A DNA stretch of 64,000 nucleotides, from contig CAJFCJ010000013.1 of NCBI GenBank assembly GCA_904063045.1, positions 1,594,156 to 1,658,155 of the forward strand, written 5' to 3'. Under the pieces are notes generated by a model, which saw only the letters and a list, made by a program, of their open reading frames with translations, had not been told where the DNA came from and searched no databases. The translations under genes and the position numbers were made by a program. Below, piece by piece: positions 1 through 11,184 of this stretch. Every line of letters begins with the position of its first letter. Position 1 is the stretch's first letter. The stretch comes from Dimorphilus gyrociliatus (lineage: Eukaryota > Annelida > Polychaeta > Dinophilidae).

Positions 1-737
1 TTGCAGAGTTGCTATCGAGAAGAATCTTGTTTCAAGCTGCTTCACCAATTCAGCAATTGGATCTCATCATGAACTTACTTGGTACTCCCGGACCGGAAGA
101 TATGCAAACAGCTTGTTCAGCTGCTAAATCACATATCCTTAAGCGTCCTACGAAATTGATGAATCTGACACCGTTATATAATTTAAGCTCGCATACTTCA
201 CATGAAGCCGTTCATCTCCTTAGTAGAATGCTCGTCTTTCGACCTGACAAAAGAATAGACGCCGACGAGGGTTTAAGTCATCCCTATATTGAAGAGGGTC
301 GCTTACGCTATCATTCTTGCATGTGTAAATGCTGCGGTACAGCTCCTAATGGTGCCCGCCAATACGCTTTGGAGTTGGAGCCTGGTTGCATCGAACCTTT
401 TACGACAGATATGGAACGAGGTTTGACTACTGTACAAAATGTAAGGTCAAAGTTAAATCGGTTTATTGCCGAACATCAAAAGTCTTCTACCCGCGTTCCA
501 TTATGCATTAATCCTAATTCCGCTGCGTTCAAAAGTTTTTCCAGGTAAGTGTGCTTTCAAAGAGAGAAAGAAAAGAAATTAAATAAATTTTATCTATTAA
601 ATTCTTTTCTTCTCTTTATCTGTATGACAAGCGTAAGGGAAAACGATATTAAATATTAATTTTGTATATTTTTTTTTAGTTCTCAAACAGCTCATGCAAG
701 CGAGTTGCCGCCTTCTCCACATGTCTGGGAATCTTAA
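1..737 (+). CDS. NLK: Nemo-like kinase (NLK), C-terminal part, 5' truncated
   Basis: This is the 3' end of a proline-directed Ser/Thr kinase of the MAPK-related NLK family, which acts in Wnt/TCF and Notch signalling. Two exons are seen: 1-544 and 680-737, joined in phase 2 (AG|T) across a gtaagt..tttttttag intron; the stop is TAA at 735-737. The visible protein starts in the kinase C-lobe (AELLSRRILFQAASPIQQLD at the edge) and contains THEAVHLL-type sequence, the RMLVFRPDKRI helix and the NLK-specific tail with HSCMCKCC and VPLCINPNSAAFKSF, ending in PPSPHVWES, close to the vertebrate NLK end. The ATP-binding and catalytic loops lie left of the window. Family assignment is secure; nothing odd is seen in the part present. 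Confidence 0.95.
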
Positions 738-1143
738 CGATTTTCCACACGCATTCTTCATATGGATGTCTCTTATTTTTACATACCCGATCTACTTTCA
801 AAATCAGCAAAACATAAACACTACCCTAAATGTTGTAAACGTAGTTGTTGTTTAGAGTTATTGTCGGGTTTTGTTTCTATTGCACCTTGGTCTGATCTGA
901 AGATTCTATCCATTTTATTTGATATTTACTGCTGCCGTATTTAGAACGGTTAATGAGGTGTTTTGTTTTAAAAGATTTTTTTCTATACCGTGCAATACGT
1001 TCGATATTTTTTGTATGTCGTTCAGTAGTGTTCATGCTTAAATTCACATAATTTTTTTTCTTAAAAAATTAAATCCAAACTATTACAAATAAAAATTTTA
1101 AAGTCAAATGATAATGAAAATTTTATTCGGTGAAAAAAACAAC
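738..1143. other. Tail-to-tail intergenic interval NLK / RPLP2
   Basis: Holds the 3' UTRs of two convergent genes. It is AT-rich with an AATAAA-like stretch near 1088. The open frame at 762-944 has no recognisable similarity and lies just after the NLK stop, so I regard it as UTR. Confidence 0.6.
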
Positions 1144-1537
1144 TTAATCGAATAGACCGAATCCCATATCATCATCAGATTCATCATTCTCTTCCTCCTC
1201 TTTTTTAGCTGGGGCTGAAGAGCTTGCTTGTTCTGAAGAGGTGGCGGCTGCTGGTGCTGCTGCTGCTCCTCCGGTTGGTACGGTAGTTAGTTTTTCCAAG
1301 CCTGGATTTAGTAATTGTATACATTTAAAAAATCTATTTGATTGGATTATAGTTTCAAATTATTATACCTTCTTCGACGACTTCAGCAATATTTTTACCG
1401 TCCATGGCTTTAAGGACACTATCGATCTTGTCAGCTTCGATATCTACACCAGCTGAGTCCAAGATAGCCTTTATGCTCTTAGCAGAGGGGGTTTTAGCTG
1501 ACAAAGCAGCGAGCATATAGGCGGCCACGTAACGCAT
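1144..1537 (-). CDS. RPLP2: 60S acidic ribosomal protein P2
   Basis: Stalk protein of the large ribosomal subunit; P1/P2 dimers bind P0 and recruit elongation factors. Two coding exons on the minus strand: 1369-1537 and 1144-1301, with a 67-base intron in phase 1. The product is 108 aa, the usual size. It starts MRYVAAYMLAAL, has the helical dimerisation domain (residues 1-60), an Ala-rich hinge after TVPTGG, and the acidic tail ending in ESDDDMGFGLFD, the invariant P-protein C-terminus that contacts elongation factors. A 3' splice site (tttttttcag) directly precedes the ATG, so the 5' UTR is split by an intron. It shares a head-to-head interval with RNF10. Confidence 0.97.
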
Positions 1538-2277
1538 CTGAAAAAAATTAATGTTTAAATCTGGAGAGAAATTTTCTGCTATAATGTGAAAGTTACTCTA
1601 TTAAACGATGACTAGATCATTTATTTGTTATTAGATTTTACTATTGGCCACGTGCTAACAAAAAAGTCAACTTTTATCATAGTTTTAAAATATTTCTCAA
1701 AAAATCGGCCAGTATTTTCCTGTCTATGACTTCAACTATAAGAAGACGCCTAGCCTACATTCGTAAACCTACGTTTAAGTCCAAATTTGACCCGAAACGA
1801 TGTGCACACCTCGGTAAGTTACAACTTTCCAAAGTAAAAGGAAGCGGAAATACGTTTTTTTAGAAACATTCGTAAAAAATAATTTTTTACAAAATTAATA
1901 ATTAATAACAAAATAAAACTTAATAATAAAAAATATTAATTTTACTAAAATAAAAATTATCATCCGGGGAATTCGTATTTCTTACTTTCTCGTCCGCCAT
2001 TTTTAGTGGTGTAGAAATTCCGTAAATATCTTCCATAAAGTTGATTTCTGTGCCAACTGCACAGCTGCGGGTGTTATTTAACTCCCGCGATTTCTTGATT
2101 ATAAATTTTTCTGCATTTTTAACGTCTCAAAGTAAACTGTAAATCTCCAAGGAGATAAATTTTTACTTATTTCATAAAGTTTTTAATCATGGCTTGCTAA
2201 TATGTATTCGTCAAGCATCGAAGTGAAGCAGCACAAATTTGTTGCCAATTCGGCTATCTATTTTTATGTTAGACAAC
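1538..2277. promoter_or_regulatory. Head-to-head promoter interval RPLP2 / RNF10
   Basis: 740 bp separate the two divergent start codons. It contains the RPLP2 5' UTR intron at its left edge (acceptor directly before the ATG at 1537) and presumably both promoters. No TATA box or open frame stands out. Confidence 0.5.
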
Positions 2278-4778
2278 ATGGAAAAGAAAAATCAAAGAAT
2301 ACCTATTTCAGGGACTGTGAAATCTATCTCTGAAAAGAGAGCAGGTCAGCTGATAAAATTATCTTTCACAATTTTATTAAATATTGATTTTCCAACTGAT
2401 CTATAGCGTAATTAAAATTAGTTGCTTGTAAAATGCTGTTACAAGTTGGAAGCTTATTTAAATTTTATCACAATATTAAAATAAATACAATATATACAAA
2501 TACCATTTTATCGACTGCAACTTATTGCGTAATTTAGGGAAATCAACGCCACTTGACGATATGCTTTCTCAGGGTATTGCCTTAGGTTTAGAGTTTGCTT
2601 ATTCTCTAGAAAAATTTATATAATTTTGAATGATCATTTTGAGTTGTACAGTGCTTTTTAACAACTTTCAACTGATTTTACAGATGCTCCAAGGCAAAAT
2701 TATGGTGTCAGACGACGTGAACAAACAGCGAAGCCGTTTAAGAACGATTCGAAAAATTTTAACCACAAAAAATGTAGAGATCGAGAACATGGGGTAAATA
2801 TGGATTAAAAACTTGAAAATAGGTTAATTTGAATTTGGAAATTGTTTCTTTAGGGAAAGTTGAATTCCCACGCTCCCAAACAAAATTTGAATCATCTATT
2901 ATCGTTCACCTATGAAGAACGCGGCCGACGAACTAGTTCAGGCGATGATTATCATGTAAGGAGGCAAAATTATCGGCGACCCCCTCCTCCTGTTTTAAAC
3001 AAAGAAAGATACTTATTGTGCAACTGTCAGTTTGTGTTAGAACAACCCCCTGAAGAAAACACTTATTTAAGACATGTTAACGATCCAAACGAATTAGTCA
3101 ATTGGAAGAAAGTTATTCAAGTTCGAGTGTTTAACAATGAAAGGGAACCAACAATTTGCTGTATTTGTTTAGAGGAAATGCGCGCAGCCAGAATTACAAA
3201 ATGTGGACATGGATTTTGTTTACCCTGCATTCTAAAGTATCGAGAATTATCATTAACAGGCCATAAATGTCCCGTTTGTATGTCCGATTTCGAAATTGAA
3301 GAGGACATGAGGTAACTAATCGAGTTGCTCCGTTTTACAATATTTATAATTATCTCAAGTAAATAATTACAGACCCCTCTTATTCAAGAAAGTATCCCCA
3401 ATAACTATTGGTGATACCGTAAAGTTTCAACTAATGAGACGATCGAAATCGAACATTCTAGCTGTGCCTCGTGATAAATTTGAATTCGGTCGAAAAAATT
3501 TGTATAACTTTACAGACGCTTGGATGAATTCATGTGCTAAAATTCTAATCGCATCACCAAACGATATCAATTCAAGTTAGTAAGATAATTTATTTACGAT
3601 TTTTATAATGTAAACATTATTTTTTACATTTGATTTGTAGTTATCAATAATGAGTTGGAAGAATTGTTAAGTATAAAAGATGACGATCCCAAAGACATTG
3701 AAGGAGATCATCAATTTGTCAACAAAGCCATAGAGCTGAGTCAGAAGCGTTTTGAAAAACAGGTTATTTCAGCTTGTGTTTTCATTCATTATTTTATTCG
3801 TATTAATTCATTTTGATACAAATAGATGGAGGGCTGTGATGAAATCTTAGAAGAAACTTCAAATGATAGTGAAGGTGCTGTTGGAAATGATGAAGCATCT
3901 TTTTATTTTTATCAACGTAAGTTGAATAAAAAGTATTTGTGAAAATTTATTATATCAAAATTATATTGTTTATAACTTTTTTCAGTGCAAACTGGTGAAC
4001 TAACTTATCTGCATTGGCTAAACACGCGTATGCTTATTGCTGAATATGGATCCTTGGAAGCTTGTCCTGATATAATTGAAGGGCAGGTGTGCTAAATTTA
4101 ATACATATATTATCGGCTTTTTTTGCAAAATATTACTTTCCTCAGATAATTGAAATTGAAAGATTTACTATTACCGAAGAAAATGTAAGAGGTAGACTTC
4201 GCTTCTACTCGCACCTTCCTATAGGATCCGAATTAATGATGATTGAAATCAATATAAACTCAGTTTTGTCTCCTGAAAATCTTTCAAAATTCGAAAGCGA
4301 TTTACAAACGAGAATGAAGAACAGGAAGAAGAAAAAAGTCTTAGAAGATAAGTTATCTCGGCGTATTGAAAAGGCTGAGAGAGAAAAATATAAAGACTAC
4401 AGAAGAGGCGAAATAGTCAGATCAGACTTTCAAAAAATAAGAATTGAAACTGAGTCAATTGACGTTTTTGAACCAGCGGTAGGAACACCTCCTGGGCCAG
4501 AGAGTCCCAGTGATTGTGTATCTTTCGCACAAATGTTGAAATCTGGAAAAGCTAAAATTCCCCCACCTATCTTACCAAAATCGACTGTTGTGGAAACTAC
4601 GCTAGCACCTGACAGTGATGAAGATTTCGTTCCTCGATTCGAGGACACTTACAAGGATGGTGTATCTCGAGCCATAGATGAAAATATGAGGAAATTGACC
4701 AAGCAAGACGTAGAGCAAAAAGGAAAAAGTAAAAAGAAGGGAAAAAAGCTACTATTTTCTAATTCTATGAACATATAG
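2278..4778 (+). CDS. RNF10: RING finger protein 10-like E3 ubiquitin ligase
   Basis: RNF10 is a RING E3 ligase; the human protein acts on 40S ribosomal proteins during ribosome quality control (family knowledge). Eight exons keep phase throughout: 2278-2344, 2684-2793, 2854-3311, 3373-3575, 3641-3762, 3826-3916, 3986-4086, 4146-4778, giving about 594 aa against 811 in human. The conserved NHLLSFTYEERG block precedes the RING (from about residue 160) with CCICLEEM, CGHGFCLPCIL and CPVC as zinc ligands. Downstream GDTVKFQLMRR, SFYFYQ, EYGSLE and YSHLPIGSE blocks all match RNF10 order. A Lys/Glu-rich helix follows. The C-terminus is shorter than in vertebrates. The start is the first ATG after an in-frame stop-rich leader. 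Confidence 0.95.
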
Positions 4779-5232
4779 TGTCTCATATTTGGTTTGCTCC
4801 CCGTTGATTTGCAGTGACTTTTCCGAAGTATTTAAAATTATCCCATTATTAAATTGTTTATTTCAGTGTTTATATATCGAATTTATAATTCTTCCTGGAT
4901 TTGGTTTATTTGCATGATATGTTTAAATTTAAAGTAAAGCTCGAAAGATGCTTTCGCTTTGTAACGTTAGTACTGCACTCAAAAATTACAAGTTTCTGCT
5001 AACGAGTAATAAAGAAAAAATGAATTCGTAGCTGTATTATTTTTTTTGTATACTATTCCAATAAAATATTTTCTTGAACTTGAAATCATTTAAAAACGGC
5101 TTTAAGAATCTTAATAAATCCGAATTCGTACCATATTTATACCAGTTTCTTTTTTACGTCTCTCCCTACTCAAAGATTATAACCTCGTGTATTTAAGACA
5201 CTATTATTTCTAGTTCATCTATATAAACCATA
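4779..5232. other. Intergenic, RNF10 3' UTR and MED21 leader
   Basis: Short same-strand gap. AATAAA-type signals occur near 5008 and 5060 and are good candidates for RNF10 polyadenylation. No gene seen. Confidence 0.6.
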
Positions 5233-5895
5233 ATGTCTTCTGATAGATTAACACAGCTTCAGGATTTGGTTATATCGGTTAGAATTGGATTATTTACCAA
5301 ATATAAAAATAAATTCTAAAATTGAGCGATATTATAATGTTTTTATAGATGGCTGAACAAATCTGCAACAGCACTGGAATCCTTCAAAAATTTGCACAAC
5401 CTCTTCCATTCGATGGTTCCAAATCCACAGCTTCTAAAAATTCCAATGGCGTTTATGATGAAAGTAAAATAAAAATCTTTTTGTTTATTTAAAGTAGGAA
5501 ATATTTTCTTACCAAATTCAACTTTTTCCAGACCTTCCAAAGCTTTATGCACAACTTCTAAGTCAAACTGCTAAAGATATTGATTATTTAGTTCAGTCAT
5601 TACCAACCGACGAACACGGAATAGAATATCAGGTTTGCAATACAATTTACTTTAATAGATAGTATAGAAAAAAGATAAATTGCAATGGTTAAGTAACAAT
5701 ACTTTTACATCACAGCAAAGTCAGCAATACAGAATGTTACAGCAGCTAGAAAAAGATAGTGATGAGGCAACAAAAAGATTGGAAAGTGTAGTGCATCACT
5801 GTGAAAAAGCACTGGAAAACGTTCGCTACGCTTTACATCAAATCTCTGAAGCCCAACTAAAAGCTCAAGCTATAGACGCGGAAATCGATGATTAG
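5233..5895 (+). CDS. MED21: Mediator complex subunit 21
   Basis: MED21 pairs with MED7 in the hinge of the Mediator middle module, the coactivator bridging transcription factors and RNA polymerase II. Four exons: 5233-5277, 5349-5463, 5532-5632, 5716-5895; phases agree and the product is 146 aa (human 144). The N-terminus MSSDRLTQLQDLVISMAEQ and the segment SQTAKDIDYLVQSLP are diagnostic. The C-terminal half is a coiled coil ending in QISEAQLKAQAIDAEIDD. An AATAAA signal lies at 6002-6007. It is convergent with the CSK-like gene. Confidence 0.96.
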
Positions 5896-6566
5896 ATATA
5901 TTTCTGCTGACTTTGTTCATTTGTTTTTCTTGTTTTTTTTTTTTAAATCACTTTTTAGTCTTGAATATCAGCTGTTGTAAAAAGAAATCCTTTTTTTTAT
6001 GAATAAAAGTTTTTAAAAATAATATTTCGGTGTTAAACAATTATATTAATCTCATTAAGAAGTAATAGGATTAGGAATTAAGCAACTCCGAACTAATCTC
6101 AATTTTTTTTTACTTTAGCCCAATAATTTAGCCCAAAAGATCTATTTGTAAAGAAATTTTAATAATAGGATTTTGATCGTTTGAGGTTGCACAAGTTGAA
6201 CCGTAAAAGTTCGCTAGAATAAATAGGAAGCAAATATAATAATGAAAAAAACGAATTAGTAGCTGAAATCAACTTGGAATAAGAAAGATTGCTAGAATAG
6301 GGTATAATAAAATTATTGATTTTTCTCTAAATCATTCCCCAGTGACAAGATAAAATCTAAAGAATATACCGCTATGAAATGTTTTCAAAATTTTATAGAC
6401 TTATTATTTATATACTCAACAAAATGTTCATTGAAATGTATTATTAAAAGCAAATAATACAGTTAAGGTATTACAAATGCACTCAAGGTCCTTAAAGCTT
6501 CATAAGCAAAAAGTACATTAAGCAAACATGTAAAATTTGTCATAGGTTGTTTAGTATCATAGAAAC
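5896..6566. other. Tail-to-tail intergenic interval MED21 / CSK-like
   Basis: 3' UTRs of convergent genes. I looked here on the minus strand for the kinase domain missing from the CSK-like gene and found no exon with kinase motifs. Confidence 0.7.
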
Positions 6567-7313
6567 TTAAGGTTGCGATTCAATTGGTTTAACTGCCTGG
6601 TTTAGAGTCGCAACTAGTCCATGATTTTCCATTGTGCTGTAGTACTGATAAGCAAACAAAAAAGAAATTGACTAAAGCAAGCATTCTTTCTTAAAGTATA
6701 TTCTCACCTCGATTAAATCAGATTCTGAACGAAAATAAATTACTTCATCTATTGTAAGACTTCCATTTTCTCTAATGATTCTATAATTCTCTACTCTAAA
6801 GTTATAATCCGATACTGCTATGCATAAGGTATAATCGTTGGGAAAATGATGACTATCTCGAATCAGATAAGCCCCAGTTGAGAATTTCTTAAGTATTTGA
6901 ATAGCTTTATCTCTTGATGTTTGGGGATGATAACAGCTATAAAAATTCATCATTTAAAATTAATAAAAAAGTAAATTGATACAAACTCTTCGAAAGCGTA
7001 TTTTTTTGCGGATTTTGATTTGTAAAAGTTTTTAATCGTTTCACTTTTTATGTAGTTGGCTGGCACCATTCCAGTGTTCCCCTTCAAATTTCTTGCTTTA
7101 TACCAGTTCTTATCGTGGGTTAATGAGATAATTGTTAATTTTTCACCCATTTTAAATGTTAAGTCTTCATCTTCAATCTTTTTAAAGTTAAATAGACCAA
7201 TAACAGTTTCACCAACTTGAAAATGGTATTCACTCTGTCCAAAAAATTTATCTAATTAGAAGACTATTTCTATTTGATAGAGATGCAGATATTCTTACAA
7301 AGTATTCCGACAT
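6567..7313 (-). CDS. CSK-like SH3-SH2 adaptor lacking the kinase domain
   Basis: Four minus-strand exons: 7299-7313, 6987-7234, 6708-6936, 6567-6644, coding 189 aa. Residues about 10-65 form an SH3 domain with DKNWYKARN and GMVPANYI; residues about 85-165 form an SH2 domain with GAYLIRDS (FLVRES motif, Arg kept), DYTLCIAV and ENYRIIRENGSLTIDEVIYF. The spacing and the segment YYSTMENHGLVATLNQAVKP after the SH2 resemble C-terminal Src kinase (CSK) more than CRK, NCK or GRB2. CSK then continues into a tyrosine kinase, but here a stop follows after PIESQP. By inference it could act as a kinase-free adaptor or competitor of CSK. The splice GAA GA|C between SH3 and SH2 restores the frame, so the ATG at 6953 is not a start. 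Confidence 0.85.
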
Positions 7314-10300
7314 AATATTTAAAAACTTATTTTTTAGGAAACTAAAATCAATTATATTAAAAAGTGTGAATATTTCAAGGCCTTAATTGGGCCTACTGGT
7401 CAATAATATACAACACAATCTCAACAGCAGTCGACAACAAAATATTAACTATGCTTATAGACACTCGTTAAGATCGATAACTGAAATTTACTCGAGTGTG
7501 ACTTTGATGACACAAATAATAATATAATGTCTATGAAATCTGAATAAACTTTCAAGCGGATACTAGATAATATTTCTTCAGTTAAAAATATCATAAACTT
7601 TCTAAACCAATTCAAACACATAGCTTAGCATTGTAAACCTTACGTAGAGTATATTAATTATAATCTAATAAATACTATAAAAATAGATTAAAGTTATTGT
7701 TAAATATAAGTTTACTTAGGCTGTAAGATAACAAAATTGTTCATATTTTAGTGTTTGCTTTTCGCAAATTCAATGAATATTCCAAAGAAACGAAAATAGA
7801 TTGCTCAAGTCTACATTTGCTGGTATAGCGAATGCGAATCAAATAAAAAACACTTGAAAATATTTAACACAGTATGAACTTCTCATTGACAAGCTGCACT
7901 AGTACTTTTTTATTATTATATATAAATTTTCATTATAATGGATATAATTTGCACTTGAAATTGTATAATTTGTCAACTAATTAAAATGCAATATCATAAT
8001 GTATAGCGAGTTATACGCTTTTAAAAGCAACTTTATATCTTTTTGTGGATGATAAATAAATGAAAATATGAAGATTTATATCGTTCATTAATACAATAAC
8101 TTAATATTAGAAAGTTAATAAATAATTAAATAGCTGTAAAAGTATTGTAAACTGTAATTTTCTGTAAAATAAGTATGAAAGTAATAAAAGAATAGGAATA
8201 AGGAACATTTAGCGTAACAGCTGGTATATTTATTATCTGTTTAAATCGTATACGTCTTCTGTTTTCCATGTATAAGTACTATGCTATTAAAGTATAAAAA
8301 GGATTTATAGAAATGATAGTATTTAGAGACAGATAAGGCTGACATTTGAATCATGTTGTTTAACCATAAAAGTTTAACAACATTTTACGCAGAATGTTCC
8401 AAATGTTCCGTTATAGAACTTTTTTAATAGTTTCGAATTAACTTTGCAAATTCAATTAGGAAAGTTAAGTACATTTTTTAAGAGCAGTTTATAAAATAAT
8501 TGAAAAAGTTTAGGTGTTTTTTTTAGTATTTTTTTTTCATTCTCTAGAAAAATCTTAACAGCATGCACGTGCATCTCGTGTTTTTTACGAAATAAACATT
8601 TTTACTTCATTTTTTCCAAAAAATAAATTCATATAATATTTCTTTGAGTTATTATAGATTTTATGGTAATTTTATTTTTTATATTTTATTGAAAATATAC
8701 CTTATTTTTAGATTTTTTGCTTTTTTCTCCCATTTTGGTAAGGCGGTAGACGTAAAACAGCCAAGAGAAATTACCACTTTCCAGTAACCTTGACCTTCAG
8801 AACCGTTCATTGGTTTTCGAATCTGAAGACGGCAACAACACGTATTGTTTTATCGCTTTTCATATGACTTTTTCTAACGTGAAAAGTTTATTACGAGTTT
8901 GACTTCTACCCTTATAAAAGTATATTAATTCCATTATAAGAGTTGAATAAGGGTTTTAATTAAGCTTATAAATGGTTTACAGCATGCGCAAGGAATTTGT
9001 TGGAAATTAATACTATCATCCTACGTATTTTCAATTCTATTGTTTAAAGTAAGACACGATACAATTATAGACGAACTTTGCAATGGAGAAAAAATATTCC
9101 TGTTGTCTGCGAGCAGCATAGAATTTCTTTTTTAAAATATACAATACATTATTAATTTAAGGACAAATAGTGCACTTGTTATGTAATACATCTCTTTGTC
9201 CTACTTTCTCTCCTCTTTTACCTTTCATCTGTATAAATAGCTGAGTAAAAAAATACCGTTCCCTGTCTTAATATAAAGATAGACAAAATCAGATTTTACT
9301 CTTTAAAATTTAATAGAAAACTTATATAGAGAAAAGTTGTTTTATCTTATCTATAATTCCTTCAATTCAGAAACTTTTAACAACGCATTAAACAAATAAA
9401 TAAGATAAGTATCTGTTAATCTATAGAGAGAAAACAATTCTTTTGTTTTTTAACAATACAAACGATATAAACATTCAATAGTCACGTGTTTATTCTATGG
9501 ATGGATTAGTAATTAAGCTAAAAAAATTGGTAAACAGGTTAAAGTTACACATAAAATTAGCAAAACCTTCGTTTTTTAGGAATAATATAACTTGTTAGAC
9601 ATTTAAATTGTTGTAAAGTTCTATATAACCTTGAATCCAGGTGTGAAGGACATAAGGAAAGTTTTTCAAATCAAAATAGATGGAGATCGAAAAAATTTTC
9701 TCAGCATTAAAATTCAACAGATGCATTTGTTTCTAAAAAAACAGATACATACAATGAAACATTATTAAATCTCTTCTGATTGTAAGCCATTGTGCGAAAA
9801 AGAAAGTAGAAACAAAATAAGTTAATTCGTAATTTTACATTTGTTCATGAATTGTTCATATTCTTAATATACAATATATTCACAATTGGAATATTTAGAA
9901 AAAAAATGCAGAGTACCCTTTTTATCATCCTACCATTAGTTTTACCCATCCATGCACAACTATAAATAGTTAATAATAGAAATAAAATTCTCTTCCCTGT
10001 ACCTCAATTTATTCCACTTAATTTGCATAACCCTACTGATTAAAGGTACTTTTTAATATCATTAATCGTTACTCTAGTCCAACAAAAATATTAAGTTAGT
10101 GTTAATAGTTTTTACAATCTAAAAAAAGAATTTTTCGTATGAAGAAAGTAGGTTTAACTTATACGTCGGAATTTAAATTAAAAGTAAAACATTGAACTCT
10201 GCGTGTCGCTGTATCTGGCTATTTCTACCCGCATGGAGAATCCAGAATGTTTATATAAAGTACCATCTATCATTTCAGAAAATATGTTCCTCGTTTCACT

Positions 10301-11184
10301 TTTAGGCCTGTTTGACTTTGTCAGCCAAAGTCTTTTTTAAATTCAAATCGCTTCGACAATTTCAATCGTCTAGATGAGGTATACTTTTTTTTGTTTGTTT
10401 GCCAATTATCATATGAATACAATTAATCTTACTAATCCTATAGTCATTTTTAAGGGAATTCTTTTTCATGAGAAAGTATAGATATTCTAAATATTTAACA
10501 ACGTAAAAGGATCTTTGTACCATAATTGTTTTTCTTTTTACAAGCTTGGAAACTTTTTTTAGTTATATGGAGAGATTTTTAGAATAGTACTTAATATTCA
10601 AAAGCAAAAAATACATTATTTTAAATAGGTCTCTGATTTTTTTCTGTTAGAATATTGTTAGTTTATATTGTAATACGAATCGAAAAAAACGAAAATAGCA
10701 TAAGTGAATAGATGAGGGTGTCAGAGAAGTATGATTTTCAATTATTAGACACTTGTTCTTATTGCGTGTAACAAATATTCCTTTCATTCTTATATTGATT
10801 AATAAAAAGTTGATGAATAAATTTTAATTTTTGAATAAAACAAATAGCAGGCTACTATTCTGTTAATTTACACCTATACATCAGTAATTCTATTGGGAAT
10901 TTAATATCATCTAATTTATCCTACTAAACTGTATGATAATTTTCATTTTTGAACAAGACTTCGAAGCTAATAGTTCTCGAAATGTAAGTTCTTTTATTGT
11001 TGTCAAACTTTGATGTGTTTTTTTCTTTAATGATAAGAAAAGTTTTAATTTTCGTAGATTTTCTCTTTAGTTGAAATTTATTTATTTTCATTGTATATTA
11101 CACTTGTGTGTGTTTTTTTTAAGTGAATTTTTTATCGAAGTTTTTTATTTTTTAATGTTTTTAACAAAAATTAATATTTCGTGC
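7314..11184. other. Large intergenic interval between divergent genes
   Basis: 3.9 kb without a supported gene, unusual in this dense window. It is AT-rich. A small inverted repeat CTTCAGA..TCTGAAG lies near 8798-8828. It must hold the promoters of the CSK-like and CHD-like genes. I see no tRNA, repeat family or exon here. Confidence 0.5.

Noticed and set aside
762-944. 60-residue open frame after NLK
   Set aside because: Lies in the NLK 3' UTR, with no similarity and no support.
5343-5552. Minus-strand open frame opposite MED21
   Set aside because: Antisense of MED21 exon 2 and intron; no domain.
6672-6953. SH2-only protein starting at 6953
   Set aside because: A 50-base GT..AG intron joins it in phase to the SH3 exon; the ATG lies inside that intron.
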